Assembly (NCBI RefSeq): GCF_008124765.1
Contig: NZ_VNHS01000008.1
Span: 248,001 to 312,000 of the forward strand
Reading direction: 5' to 3'
Source: Paenibacillus methanolicus
Lineage (GTDB): Bacteria; Bacillota; Bacilli; Paenibacillales; Paenibacillaceae
Length of the DNA: 64,000 nt
Below the pieces are notes generated by a model. It did not search any database. It was not told the origin of the DNA and saw nothing but the letters and a program-made list of their open reading frames with translations. Position 1 is the first letter of the stretch; every line of letters begins with the position of its first letter. The position numbers and the translations under genes are program-made. Positions 17,050 through 25,650 of this stretch are shown in pieces.

Positions 17050-17922
17050 CTACCGCTCGCGTCCGCCTCGCGTCAACCAATGCTCGAGCGCCGCGACCAG
17101 ACGATACATGACGGTAGCGACGACCGCGATGACGAGTAGGCTAGAGAGCACGATCGTGAAGTTGAACACTTGGAACCCGTAGATGATGAGATAACCAAGG
17201 CCCGATTTGCTCGTGAGGAATTCGCCGACGATGACGCCAACCCACGCCAGACCGACGTTCACCTTCAACTGCGAGACGATAACCGCGAACGAATCCGGCA
17301 GTACGACGTAGCGGAACACTTGCCATTTGGAGCCGCCGAACAAACGGACGACCTTGATATATCCGGGCGTCACATCGCGGAACCGGTTGTAGATGACGAT
17401 CGTCGTAATGATGACGGTGACCGACAGCGTCGTCATGACGATCGCCAGCATGCCGGGACCGAAGCCGACGATGAAGAGCGGACCGAGCGCTACCTTCGGC
17501 ATGCTGTTCAAGACGACGAGATACGGATCGGCCACGCGCGAGATGAACGAGAACCACCATAATAGAGCGGCAATCGCCGTGCCAAGCAGCGTCCCGAGCA
17601 GGAAGCCCACGATCGTTTCCAACACCGTAATGCCGGTATGAGGCAGCAGCGAACCGTCCATTAGCGAACGCCACAGCTGATCGAACAGCTTGGTCGGATA
17701 GCTGAACAGCAGCACGTCGATCCACTTGTTGCGTCCGGCGAGCTCCCACGCGCCGAAGAATAGCACGAGCAGCAGCGCTTGCGTGATTCGCACGGCCAGG
17801 GTCGTCTTGCGCGCGCGGGCGAGATGCGACCGGTGCAGACCGTCTACCCACTCTCTTTCCTGTTCACGCGCCGAAGAACCCGCGGCATGCACGTTCACCT
17901 TCGGATCTGATGGCATGTTCAT
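17050..17922 (-). CDS. ABC transporter permease, SsuC/TauC/ThiX type
   Basis: 290 residues with a charged cytoplasmic N-terminus of about 40 residues and six predicted membrane segments. The EAA loop that contacts the ATPase is in the segment DVTPGYIKVVRLFGGSKWQVFRYVVLPDS. The pattern places it in the nitrate/sulfonate/taurine/HMP importer group. The ATG has GGGAGGTG upstream and overlaps the ATPase stop as ATGA. It forms one unit with the ATPase and the binding protein upstream. The substrate cannot be read from sequence. I see no TPP riboswitch ahead of the operon, which weakens a thiamine-precursor role. Confidence 0.9.
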   Translation of the reverse strand: MNMPSDPKVNVHAAGSSAREQEREWVDGLHRSHLARARKTTLAVRITQALLLVLFFGAWELAGRNKWIDVLLFSYPTKLFDQLWRSLMDGSLLPHTGITVLETIVGFLLGTLLGTAIAALLWWFSFISRVADPYLVVLNSMPKVALGPLFIVGFGPGMLAIVMTTLSVTVIITTIVIYNRFRDVTPGYIKVVRLFGGSKWQVFRYVVLPDSFAVIVSQLKVNVGLAWVGVIVGEFLTSKSGLGYLIIYGFQVFNFTIVLSSLLVIAVVATVMYRLVAALEHWLTRGGRER

Positions 17923-18707
17923 GACCCTTCACCTCCCGCTTGCTCACCGCGCTCGAGCGCCTCCCACAACGCATCGAACACGCGCTGGAACTCCGGCAGC
18001 TTGCGTGCCTGCGTAGGCGGCAGCGAGCGAACAGCTTCAGGGATATCGAAGACGGCGTGAATCCGGCCCGGATTCGGGGCGAGCACGATTACACGGTCGC
18101 TCATCGCGGCCGCCTCGGCCAAGTCATGCGTGACGAGGACCGCCGTCTTTCCCCTGGCCGCCAACGTCTCGTGCACCAGATCCTCCAGCTGCAGCTTGAT
18201 ATGCATATCCAGCGCCGAGAAAGGCTCGTCGAGCAGCAGCACATCCGGCTCTGTCGCAAGCGTACGGGCAAGCGCAACCCGCTGCCGCATGCCGCCAGAC
18301 AGTTCATACGGCATTTTGGTCTCCGTCCCTGCGAGTCCCAGCTCGGCAAGCAGCGTACGCACCGATTCAAGAGCAGCGGCGTTCCGACCTCCTCCGATCA
18401 TCAATCCGATCGCCGCATTCTCCAATATCGTTCGCCACGGGAACAAGTAATCTTGCTGCAGCATATACCCGATTTTGGACGAGGGACGTACGACCCGCTC
18501 GCCTCCGGCAAGGACGACTCCCTTCGTCGGAGTAAGCAGTCCGGCGAGGAGACTGAGGACGGTCGTCTTGCCGCAGCCGCTCGGTCCGACGAGACTGACG
18601 AACTCGCCCCGTCCGATCGCCATGCTTAAGTTTTCGACGGCCATGCTCGCGCCCTGATCGCCTACGTAGACATGCGTGACATTTTGCAGCTCCAGCAGCG
18701 TTTCCAT
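17919..18707 (-). CDS. ABC transporter ATP-binding protein, SsuB/TauB type
   Basis: 262 residues from the ATG at 18707, which has AAGGAG 9 bases upstream; the in-frame ATG at 18716 sits directly on the site. Walker A is GPSGCGKTT, the Q-loop is MLQQDYLFPW, the signature is LSGGMRQR, Walker B is VLLLDEPFSALD and the H-loop is VTHD. The two proteins encoded around it are the matching permease (4-base overlap) and binding protein (38 bases upstream). It drives ATP-dependent uptake of a small anionic or heterocyclic compound. Confidence 0.92.
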   Translation of the reverse strand: METLLELQNVTHVYVGDQGASMAVENLSMAIGRGEFVSLVGPSGCGKTTVLSLLAGLLTPTKGVVLAGGERVVRPSSKIGYMLQQDYLFPWRTILENAAIGLMIGGGRNAAALESVRTLLAELGLAGTETKMPYELSGGMRQRVALARTLATEPDVLLLDEPFSALDMHIKLQLEDLVHETLAARGKTAVLVTHDLAEAAAMSDRVIVLAPNPGRIHAVFDIPEAVRSLPPTQARKLPEFQRVFDALWEALERGEQAGGEGS

Positions 18708-18745
18708 CAGTCGCATCTCCTTTCCGTTCCAAATATAGCCAGCGG

Positions 18746-19750
18746 TTACTTCATCGCGTTCTCGGCGAACGAATTATCCACCAGGTCTTTGTGCGCCGGC
18801 TTCTCTTGCAGCTCGCCGGCTGATGTCATCACATCGACGAGATTGTTCCATTCCGCTTCATCGACGATTGGATCGGTTGCGTAAGAACCTTGACTCTTAT
18901 AACGTTCAATGACCGAAATGGCGATCTCGCGGTCCGTGTCTTTGAAGAACGGAAGCACGGCGTCGGCGATCTCTTCCGGGCTATGCGCGTCCACCCACTG
19001 CTGGGCTTTGTACACGGCGCTCGCGAACTTTTGCACGGTATCCTTGTTTTTCTTGATGAAGCTGCTCTTCGTCATAAAGACGGTATATGGCAGCTTCCCG
19101 CTCTCCACGCCGAATGACGCCACGACATGGCCTTTGCCTTCTTTCTCGAAAATAGACGCTTGCGGTTCGAACAGCTGCACGAACTTGCCCGTACCGGATG
19201 CGAACGCTGCAGGAATATTCGCAAAATCCACGTTTTGGATCAACGTCAGATCCTTCTGCGGATCAATCCCCTTCTTCTTCAGCGTGAATTCGCCCGCCAT
19301 CTGCGGCATGCCGCCTTTGCGCTGACCGAGAAAGTCCTGCCCTTTCAGGCTGTTCCAATCAAAGCTGCCGGACCCGGCTTCACGGGCCACGAGGAACGTG
19401 CCGTCCGTCTGCGTCAATTGGGCAAAATTGATGACCGGGTCATCCGAGCCCTGCTGGTGCACGTAGATGGACGTCTCCGAGCCGACGAGCGCCACGTCGA
19501 TGTTGCCGGCCAGCAGCGCGGTCATCGTTTTGTCCCCGCCCGCGGTCGTCGTCAATTCCACTTCCAGGCCTTCTTCTTTGAAAAAGTTCTTCGCGAGCGC
19601 GACGTACTCCGGCGCGTAAAATAGCGAGCGCGTCACTTCGCCGATCGTCACTTTGACCGTGGATTCGTTGCTTCCGCCGCCGCAGCCGGCGAGCAGCCCC
19701 GACATAAGGGCAAGCGCCAGCAGCAGCGCGCCCATTCTCTTCTTGCTCAT
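18746..19750 (-). CDS. ABC transporter substrate-binding lipoprotein, SsuA/ThiY/NMT1 family
   Basis: 334 residues from the ATG at 19750 (AGAGG 8 bases upstream). A lipoprotein signal ends in the lipobox LLAGC at about residue 22. The mature part has the NMT1/SsuA fold markers: VTRSLFYAPEYVALAKNFFKEEGLEVEL near the start, TMTALLAGNIDVALVG, and a second lobe from about residue 120. The family binds sulfonates, taurine, nitrate or HMP-type pyrimidines. First gene of the operon with ATPase, permease and possibly the FUSC exporter. I found no recognisable riboswitch in the 110 bases upstream. Confidence 0.9.
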   Translation of the reverse strand: MSKKRMGALLLALALMSGLLAGCGGGSNESTVKVTIGEVTRSLFYAPEYVALAKNFFKEEGLEVELTTTAGGDKTMTALLAGNIDVALVGSETSIYVHQQGSDDPVINFAQLTQTDGTFLVAREAGSGSFDWNSLKGQDFLGQRKGGMPQMAGEFTLKKKGIDPQKDLTLIQNVDFANIPAAFASGTGKFVQLFEPQASIFEKEGKGHVVASFGVESGKLPYTVFMTKSSFIKKNKDTVQKFASAVYKAQQWVDAHSPEEIADAVLPFFKDTDREIAISVIERYKSQGSYATDPIVDEAEWNNLVDVMTSAGELQEKPAHKDLVDNSFAENAMK

Positions 19751-19860
19751 ATGCATAACCTCTGCTTTCCGCTAGATAGATGTACTGTAGCCTATGCGCA
19801 GCGGTGGTCGGCGGTTACTGTAATGACGGAGGAACACGGGACTAAAGTCCGAATTTCAAC

Positions 19861-19896
19861 AAAAAAGGAACGCCTCCCGTAATGGAAGCGTTCCTT
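19861..19896 (-). terminator. Terminator of the ketoacyl-synthase operon
   Basis: Minus strand: AAGGAACGCTTCC pairs with the facing GGAGGCGTTCCTT around a 6-base loop, then TTTTTG. It is 20 bases past the synthase stop and defines the operon end. Confidence 0.88.
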
Positions 19897-19915
19897 GATT
19901 AACTTCTTATGTTAC

Positions 19916-21148
19916 CTATCCTCGGCGAAAAGCAAGCGAAGCATTAATACCGCCAAAGCCGTAAGAATTGGACACCGCCGCCGCGGCGCGCGCATCGCGG
20001 CCGGCTCTGGCGATCAAGTCTACCGGCGAGAGCGGATCCGGTTCCTCGAGATTCGATGTCGGGGGCAGCCAGCCCGTCTGCAGCGAAAGGCACGTAATCG
20101 CCGCCTCGATTGCCCCGGAGGCGCCGAGCGGGTGTCCATACAACCCTTTCGTCCCGCTGACGGCAACCGGACGGTCGCCGAAGACGGTCCGAATTACCTT
20201 CGATTCGGTGACGTCGTTCAGCGGGGTCGACGAACCGTGGGCGTTGATATAGCCGACTTCGTCCTCGCCCATATCCGCGTCGCGCAGCGCCTGACGGAGC
20301 GCCCGAGCAGCCTGGGAGCCGCACGGCAGCGGCGCGCTCATATGGTGAGCGTCATTGCTGATGCCGAAGCCGGCGAGCTCGGCGATAATCGTGGCACCGC
20401 GCGCCCGCGCATGGGATTCCTCTTCGATGAGGAGGACGGCCGAGCCCTCGCCCATGACGAATCCGTCGCGATTCTTATCGAATGGACGGCTTGCCTGCTC
20501 GGGCGCTTCGTTGCGGGTCGACATCGCCCGCAGCATATCGAAGGCGCCGAAGGCCAACGGCGCGAGGGGCGCTTCGGAGCCGCCGGCCAGAATGAAATCC
20601 GCTTCGCCGCGCCGGATGGCCGCGAGCGCCCGGCCGATGGCCACCGCGCCCGATGCGCAGGACATCGCGTTCGTCTCGTTCAAGCCGTTGAAGCCGAACG
20701 CCATGGCCATATTGCACGAAGCCGCTCCGCCGAACACCGAGAAGCCGAGCGTCGGCGATACGGAACGATAGCCGCCGGTCAAGAATTGTCCGCATTGCTC
20801 CTCCGCGTAGGCGATGCCGCCGAGCGCGCTTCCCATGAGGATGCCGGCCCGCTCGGCATCCGCCTCCTCCGGCTTAATGCCGGCATGCGCCAACGCCATG
20901 CTTCCCGCGGCTACGGCCAGCTGCGAATATCGGTCCATCCGATGCGCGCGTTTCTTGTCCATATATTGCAAGGGATCAAACCGCTCGACTTGCGCGGCGA
21001 TCCGGCTTCGTAACCCGCCCGATTCGAACCGGTCGATCCGCTTCACCGCGCTCTGGCCCCGCTTCAAGCCCGCCCACAGTTCGTCCGCCCCGATCCCGAT
21101 CGGCGTCACGCAGCCGATACCGGTCACGACCGCTCTCCGATTAGCCAT
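19916..21148 (-). CDS. Beta-ketoacyl-ACP synthase (FabF/KAS II-like), accessory copy
   Basis: 410 residues, full KAS II length. The thiolase-fold catalytic triad is present: Cys in NAMSCASGA (about 163), His in NAHGSSTPLND (about 303) and His in KGLYGHPLGASGA (about 340). The active-site surroundings differ from primary-metabolism FabF: the usual NAHGTST has become NAHGSST and KSMTGHLLG has become KGLYGHPLG. That, and the neighbours, suggest a specialised synthase and not the housekeeping enzyme. Last gene of a four-gene operon with a cyclase-like, an FAD and a methyltransferase gene. It overlaps the SRPBCC gene by 8 bases and has its own GGAGGCGG site. No acyl carrier protein gene is in the window. 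Confidence 0.9.
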   Translation of the reverse strand: MANRRAVVTGIGCVTPIGIGADELWAGLKRGQSAVKRIDRFESGGLRSRIAAQVERFDPLQYMDKKRAHRMDRYSQLAVAAGSMALAHAGIKPEEADAERAGILMGSALGGIAYAEEQCGQFLTGGYRSVSPTLGFSVFGGAASCNMAMAFGFNGLNETNAMSCASGAVAIGRALAAIRRGEADFILAGGSEAPLAPLAFGAFDMLRAMSTRNEAPEQASRPFDKNRDGFVMGEGSAVLLIEEESHARARGATIIAELAGFGISNDAHHMSAPLPCGSQAARALRQALRDADMGEDEVGYINAHGSSTPLNDVTESKVIRTVFGDRPVAVSGTKGLYGHPLGASGAIEAAITCLSLQTGWLPPTSNLEEPDPLSPVDLIARAGRDARAAAAVSNSYGFGGINASLAFRRG

Positions 21149-21614
21149 TGACCGCCGCCTCCAATCGCGATTCGGCCGCCAGCTTCAATCCGGCGAGCGT
21201 CTGATCGGCGATATGATGGACGAAGACGTGTCCAATGAACCCGCCCGCCATTCGGCGGCCGATCGGCGGCTGCTTCCATTCGTGAACGATCGTCACGCGC
21301 GTATCGTCCGGTCCAACCTGCGCCAGCCGCCACTCGACCTCCATCCCTTTCGTAACGCCGCGAATATGCCGGTATCGAATGCGAGCCTCTTCCCGGTCGA
21401 TCTCCATCGTGCTGATCCACCAGACCGGCCAGTTCATACGCTCGAACTCGCGGTAGGCGGCCATCTCCACGACGCCGCTTGTCTCCAGATCGCCTTCCAG
21501 CACGCGTACCTTGCGATAGTGCGCGAGCCGTTCCGGCCACAGGTCGATTCGTCTTGCGATCTCGAACACGGTCTCGATCGGACCGTTAATTCCCACCTCG
21601 TTCAGCGTCCGCAT
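21141..21614 (-). CDS. SRPBCC-fold polyketide cyclase/aromatase-like protein
   Basis: 157 residues with the START/SRPBCC pattern. It opens with VGINGPIETVFEIARRIDLWPERLAHYRKVRVLEG, a typical cyclase/Coq10 N-terminal strand-helix unit. A beta-sheet core follows (TRVTIVHEW), then a long C-terminal helix (IADQTLAGLKLAAESRLE) that lines the pocket. Such proteins bind hydrophobic ligands and guide ring closure of poly-beta-ketones, or act as lipid carriers. The gene sits between the FAD enzyme (16 bases upstream) and the ketoacyl synthase (8-base overlap). That makes polyketide or lipid tailoring the best guess. AAAGGAGC precedes the ATG. Confidence 0.8.
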   Translation of the reverse strand: MRTLNEVGINGPIETVFEIARRIDLWPERLAHYRKVRVLEGDLETSGVVEMAAYREFERMNWPVWWISTMEIDREEARIRYRHIRGVTKGMEVEWRLAQVGPDDTRVTIVHEWKQPPIGRRMAGGFIGHVFVHHIADQTLAGLKLAAESRLEAAVNG

Positions 21615-21630
21615 GGGCTAGCCGCTCCTT

Positions 21631-22785
21631 TCATTCTCCAACCTCGTGTTCTAACCCGATATCCCCAATTGAAGCCGCGATGCGATCGCGCATCCGGCGG
21701 TTCCACCTCAGCCCGCCGAGCGCCCCGCGGAATAATAGCGGATGGCGGGTTCCGTATTCGATCATCCGCTGCAGCCGGCCGCTTGCGGCGAATTCGTCGC
21801 GCAGCCGCAAGCTGTACTGCTGCAGCGGCCAGTCAAGACCGGACCGCAGGGCAGCGAGCGCATGCGGCGCCGCCAGCTCGGCCGAACGGAGCGCTTTGTA
21901 GATCCCTTGTCCGGTCAATGGGTCGTAATAGCCCGCCGCATCGCCGATGAGCATGACGCCCGCCGCGGCGGCCGCATTCGGGCGGTCGAACGGCCCGCAA
22001 GCTAACACCTCGTCAACCGGCTTAACATGAAGAAGCCGGTTCGACAGGTAAGGCAGCCGGCTCGCCGTTTCCTTGACGAACGCTTCGGTTCTGCCGGCCG
22101 CATGCTTCGCGTGCTCGCCCATGACGCCAATGGTCATATTCGCGAGCCCGCCGCCGACCGGCACCAATCCGACGACGATTTCTTTCTGCAAATGCAGCTC
22201 GATCCGATCGCCTATTTCATCGAACGCTTCCGTATGGAACGTGAACGATGCTTTTCTTAGACGTCCCGCACGGGATAATCCCGCAGCTCGGGCGATGCGC
22301 GAACGCAAGCCGTCTGCGCCGATGACCAGCGGCGCGCGCAGCTCGCGCGGCCGGCCCGATGCGAGCCGGTATGTCACGCCGGCGACTCTTCCCGCCTCGC
22401 GGATCAGTCCGTCCACGCGCGCGTCCTCCATCAGCTCCGCGCCCGCGCGCACGGCCTCCGAGGCAAGCCACTGATCCAGCTGCTCCCGGGGACAAGACAT
22501 GCCAAGGCGTGCCCCCGGGAAATCCGCCTCCAGCAGCGAACGCCCGTAGTGCAGCCGCCAGCCCCGAATGCGTACGCTATCGCCGTGGAAAAACGCCGCG
22601 GGCGGCAAGCCCAATCGCGCAAGCGCCTGCACCGCGCCCGGATTGACCGACTCTCCGCATGGCTTGCGCCTCGGATGCCGCTGCGCTTCGAGCAACGCGA
22701 CGCGCAGCCCTTGCGCGGCGAGCATGATCGCCGCCGCGCTTCCGGCAGGTCCGGCGCCGACGATCGCGACATCGGCGCTATCCAT
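21631..22785 (-). CDS. FAD-dependent oxidoreductase, geranylgeranyl-reductase / aromatic hydroxylase type
   Basis: 384 residues. The FAD-binding GxGxxG is VGAGPAGSAAA at 9-19. The second nucleotide motif is GADGLRSRIARAAG, the DG box of flavin monooxygenases, and the third is GDAAGYYDPLTGQGI near residue 275. The KPCGESV segment close to the start occurs in the geranylgeranyl reductase branch. It could hydroxylate an aromatic ring or reduce isoprenoid or polyene double bonds; sequence alone does not decide. It overlaps the methyltransferase gene by 8 bases and precedes the cyclase gene by 16, so it belongs to the operon. The ATG at 22785 has only a weak ribosome site, in keeping with coupling. 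Confidence 0.85.
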   Translation of the reverse strand: MDSADVAIVGAGPAGSAAAIMLAAQGLRVALLEAQRHPRRKPCGESVNPGAVQALARLGLPPAAFFHGDSVRIRGWRLHYGRSLLEADFPGARLGMSCPREQLDQWLASEAVRAGAELMEDARVDGLIREAGRVAGVTYRLASGRPRELRAPLVIGADGLRSRIARAAGLSRAGRLRKASFTFHTEAFDEIGDRIELHLQKEIVVGLVPVGGGLANMTIGVMGEHAKHAAGRTEAFVKETASRLPYLSNRLLHVKPVDEVLACGPFDRPNAAAAAGVMLIGDAAGYYDPLTGQGIYKALRSAELAAPHALAALRSGLDWPLQQYSLRLRDEFAASGRLQRMIEYGTRHPLLFRGALGGLRWNRRMRDRIAASIGDIGLEHEVGE

Positions 22786-23464
22786 GACCGATCAGCGCCA
22801 AGCGGAATGGAAAATGCCTTTTGACGGTTCCATTGACGTTCGCGCGCGCAATCAATTCAGCCGCTTCCCCGGCCGTGAACGACCTCCTGACCGATAACGG
22901 GCCGTCATGCCGGGTAACCGGGCTGCGCCAGACGAACTTGGCCAGCAGCTTGGCGGCCGCGTAAGCGGCGGGGTGACGCTCCAAATCCGTCACCACCCAG
23001 CCGAACCGGCACACCCTCGACAGCTCTTGCAGCACGAGCACCGCTTCCTCTTCTTCGAAATGATGGAGCGCCAGATTACAGAAGCCGACATCGAATGCGC
23101 CATCCGGGTAGGGGAGCTCGCGCCCGTCGGCTTGTTCGATTCTGATCGCTTCCGCGTGAGCGGTCCGTTCGGCAGCCAGCTTCAGTATGCGCGGATGGAT
23201 GTCGACGCCGGTGATCGCGATCGGTATCGCATGCCGGCGGGACCAAGCCGCGAGCGCCAGCGACACGTCGGCCAGACCGGTTGCCACGTCCAGCACGCGG
23301 ACGGCCCGATCCCGAGGCGCCTTCCGCAACAGCTCCCGCATATGGCGGAACAACGCCGGATTGCCGCCCAAATAACGATTCACATGCCATACTTCCTTCA
23401 AGCTTCTAGCCAGCTCCTCGTCGCCGACGGCCGTAACGTCGTCGAGCAGCTCCTTGTCCGTCAA
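22778..23464 (-). CDS. Class I SAM-dependent methyltransferase (UbiE-like), first gene of the ketoacyl-synthase operon
   Basis: About 228 residues if it starts at the TTG at 23464. The open frame runs on to 23698, but that extension reads through the terminator of the neighbouring peptidase gene. It has no in-frame ATG, so the true start lies between about 23460 and 23520. The SAM-binding motif is VLDVATGLADVSLALA, followed by the acidic VDIHPRIL and the post-II motif FDVGFCNLALHHFEEEEAVL. A C-terminal region rich in Arg follows (SVRRSFTAGEA). It probably methylates an oxygen or carbon of the product made by the operon. A 22-codon upstream frame (23529-23461) ends in a TTGA overlap with the proposed start. 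Confidence 0.78.
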   Translation of the reverse strand: MTDKELLDDVTAVGDEELARSLKEVWHVNRYLGGNPALFRHMRELLRKAPRDRAVRVLDVATGLADVSLALAAWSRRHAIPIAITGVDIHPRILKLAAERTAHAEAIRIEQADGRELPYPDGAFDVGFCNLALHHFEEEEAVLVLQELSRVCRFGWVVTDLERHPAAYAAAKLLAKFVWRSPVTRHDGPLSVRRSFTAGEAAELIARANVNGTVKRHFPFRLALIGHG

Positions 23465-23560
23465 CCGTTCCAGTTCGCTTCCCCACCCTCGCCTTTTGTA
23501 CTCCTTCGTAGTGTTCGAGATATTTGCATGATTTATCCAGCCTGATTGGAAAAAAATCTC

Positions 23561-23604
23561 AAACAAAAAAGACGGCTTCGGAACCCATGTCCCAAAACCG
23601 TCTT
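23561..23604 (-). terminator. Terminator of the M32 carboxypeptidase gene
   Basis: Minus strand: AAGACGG pairs with CCGTCTT, with further pairing inside the stem, followed by TTTTTTGTTT. It separates the carboxypeptidase transcript from the ketoacyl-synthase operon. Confidence 0.82.
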
Positions 23605-23636
23605 GTTTTCTTAAAGCAACCCCAAAGCGCGTTACT

Positions 23637-25151
23637 CTACAGTTTGTAAATATCCTTATACTTTCGCTCCAAATAGCGCACGAGATAATCCGGATCAAGC
23701 GGCTTGCCGGTGATCGCCGTGATCAACTCCGACGGCGTGCGCAGCTTGCCGTATTGGTATACCTTGTCGGTCAACCAGTCTTTGATCGGGTGCAGCTCGC
23801 CTTTCTCGACGAGCTCCCATACGTTCGGCAATTCCTTCTCGAGCGTCTCCGTCATCTGTGCCGCGTACATATTGCCGAGCGAGTAAGACGGGAAGTAACC
23901 GAACGCGCCGCCGGACCAATGCACGTCTTGAAGCACGCCTTCGCCGTCGTTCTCCGGCGTAATGCCGAGATACTCCTTGTACTTCGCGTTCCACAGCGCC
24001 GGCAGCTCGGCGGCCGTTACGCCTTCGTTGAAGATCTGCTTCTCGATTTCGTACCGGATAATAATGTGCAGGTTATACGTTAATTCGTCGGCTTCAATCC
24101 GAATCAGGGATGGCTGCACGACGTTCGTCGCCCGGTAGAACTCCTCGACCGGCACGTCGAGCTGGCCCGGGAATAACTTCTGTAAATCGCCGAAATAACG
24201 GTTCCAGAACGGACGACTCCGTCCGATGACATTCTCCCAGAAACGGGACTGCGATTCGTGAATGCCCATGGACGTGCCGGTGCTGAGCGTCGTGCCGTCC
24301 AGCTCCTTGCTGATGTTCTGCTCGTACAGCGCATGGCCGCATTCATGGATCGTGCCGAACAGCGCGCTCGTTACGTCGTCGTCGAGATAGCGGGTCGTAA
24401 TCCGCACGTCGCCCGTGCTCAGTCCCGTCGCGAACGGATGCACGCTTTCGTCGAGGCGGCCGGCTTGGAAATCGAAGCCGATCTGATCGAGAATGAACGT
24501 ACTGAACTTCTTCTGAGCTTCCTTAGCGTATGTTTGCTTCAATAGGCTCGTATCCGGCTGGTGCGGGGAAGCGGCGATGGCGCTGGCAAGCGGCACCAGC
24601 TTCTCGCGCAAGCCGCCGAACACCCGGTCGAGCTCTTCGGTCGTAATCCCCGGCTCATACATATCGAGCAGCGTATCGTATCGGGTCGCTTTCGCCCCCC
24701 ACAGATCGATAAACTTGTTTGTATATGTAATAATTTTGTCCAAATAAGGTTGGAAGGACGCATAGTCGCCGGACGCCTTCGCTTCTTCCCAGAACGACTC
24801 CGCTTCGGAGGTCAGAATGACGTATTCTTCATGCAGCTTCGGCGGAATTTTGACGCTGCGGTCGAAGTCCTTGCGCGTCTCGGTCACGAGCTTGCGGTTG
24901 ATTTCGTTCAGCGATGCCAGCGTTTCCGGCTTCTCCAGCTCGGTCAGCCACTCGCCGAGGTCGGCTCCGGTTTGAAGGGCGAACACTTGCGACGACAGCA
25001 CGCCGATGGCTTTGGAACGGGATTCGACGCCCTTGCGCGGCGCTCCTGTCCGCATATCCCAGTACAGAACGCCAAGCGCTTCCTCGTAGCTTTTGATCTG
25101 TCTGATGCGCTCAAGGAACTTCTCTAAGGTTTTTTCCACAATTGCGCTCAT
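23637..25151 (-). CDS. M32 family metallocarboxypeptidase (thermostable carboxypeptidase 1 type)
   Basis: 504 residues, standard for family M32. The zinc motif HECGHALYEQN (HExxH) lies at about residue 268. The family motifs DVRITTRY and GIHESQSRFWEN follow, and the C-terminal LGNMYAAQ helix is present. It is a cytosolic enzyme that removes single residues from peptide C-termini. The ATG at 25151 has AAAGG about 10 bases ahead; an ATG two codons upstream sits too close. It is a single-gene transcript with a strong terminator and a divergent IscA-like gene upstream. Confidence 0.95.
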   Translation of the reverse strand: MSAIVEKTLEKFLERIRQIKSYEEALGVLYWDMRTGAPRKGVESRSKAIGVLSSQVFALQTGADLGEWLTELEKPETLASLNEINRKLVTETRKDFDRSVKIPPKLHEEYVILTSEAESFWEEAKASGDYASFQPYLDKIITYTNKFIDLWGAKATRYDTLLDMYEPGITTEELDRVFGGLREKLVPLASAIAASPHQPDTSLLKQTYAKEAQKKFSTFILDQIGFDFQAGRLDESVHPFATGLSTGDVRITTRYLDDDVTSALFGTIHECGHALYEQNISKELDGTTLSTGTSMGIHESQSRFWENVIGRSRPFWNRYFGDLQKLFPGQLDVPVEEFYRATNVVQPSLIRIEADELTYNLHIIIRYEIEKQIFNEGVTAAELPALWNAKYKEYLGITPENDGEGVLQDVHWSGGAFGYFPSYSLGNMYAAQMTETLEKELPNVWELVEKGELHPIKDWLTDKVYQYGKLRTPSELITAITGKPLDPDYLVRYLERKYKDIYKL

Positions 25152-25280
25152 GAGCATGCCGCCTTTCGGTATGTAATGAATTCTAACGCGTTACTACTTG
25201 ATACTACAATTTGCAAATCGTATAATCAACTTTAATTGGTTCGGCTCTTGCTAAATATAGAGATGGAGAGGAGCATACCT

Positions 25281-25601
25281 ATGCATTTTACGTTTACGCC
25301 GACAGCGATCGACCGTCTTGCGCCTGAAGTCGTAGGGACAGGCATACAGCTCCGGCTGCTATACGACACGGAAGGCTGCGGCTGCGTCATGAACGGCGTG
25401 CCGACGCTTCAGCTGATCGATACGCCCTTCTTCGGGGACGCGCAAGGCACCGGCGACCCGTATCCGGTATGGTACGAGCCCAATTACGAGGTGTTCTTCG
25501 AACCTCGGCTGAAGATTGATTACAATCCGTCTCGCAACGCCTTCGTCCTGAAGAGCGACAACCAGACGTACACGACCAATCTCCGGCTGCTGAAATCGTA
25601 G
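25281..25601 (+). CDS. HesB/IscA-like iron-sulfur biosynthesis family protein (YqkB-like)
   Basis: 106 residues from the ATG at 25281, preceded by AGAGGAG. An earlier in-frame start at 25236 has no site. It has the IscA fold start (FTFTPTAIDRL) and the family segment LLYDTEGCGCVMNGVPTL. Only the central Cys pair (CGC) is present. The C-terminal Cys-Gly-Cys of true IscA/SufA scaffolds is missing, as in B. subtilis YqkB. So it may bind a metal or a ligand, and acting as an Fe-S carrier is not certain. It is followed 49 bases later by the carbonic anhydrase gene on the same strand. Confidence 0.82.
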   Translation: MHFTFTPTAIDRLAPEVVGTGIQLRLLYDTEGCGCVMNGVPTLQLIDTPFFGDAQGTGDPYPVWYEPNYEVFFEPRLKIDYNPSRNAFVLKSDNQTYTTNLRLLKS

Positions 25602-25650
25602 TCGCGGCGAATCCGATCAACGAATCAAACGAATACGCGGGAGGGGCAAG

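Noticed and set aside
19751-19860. Possible TPP riboswitch before the SsuA/ThiY-like gene
   Set aside because: The conserved CUGAGA and GAACCUGAUCUGG-type segments of the thi box are absent.
23465-23698. 78-codon N-terminal extension of the methyltransferase
   Set aside because: It reads back through the intrinsic terminator of the carboxypeptidase gene and has no in-frame ATG with a ribosome site near the conserved part.
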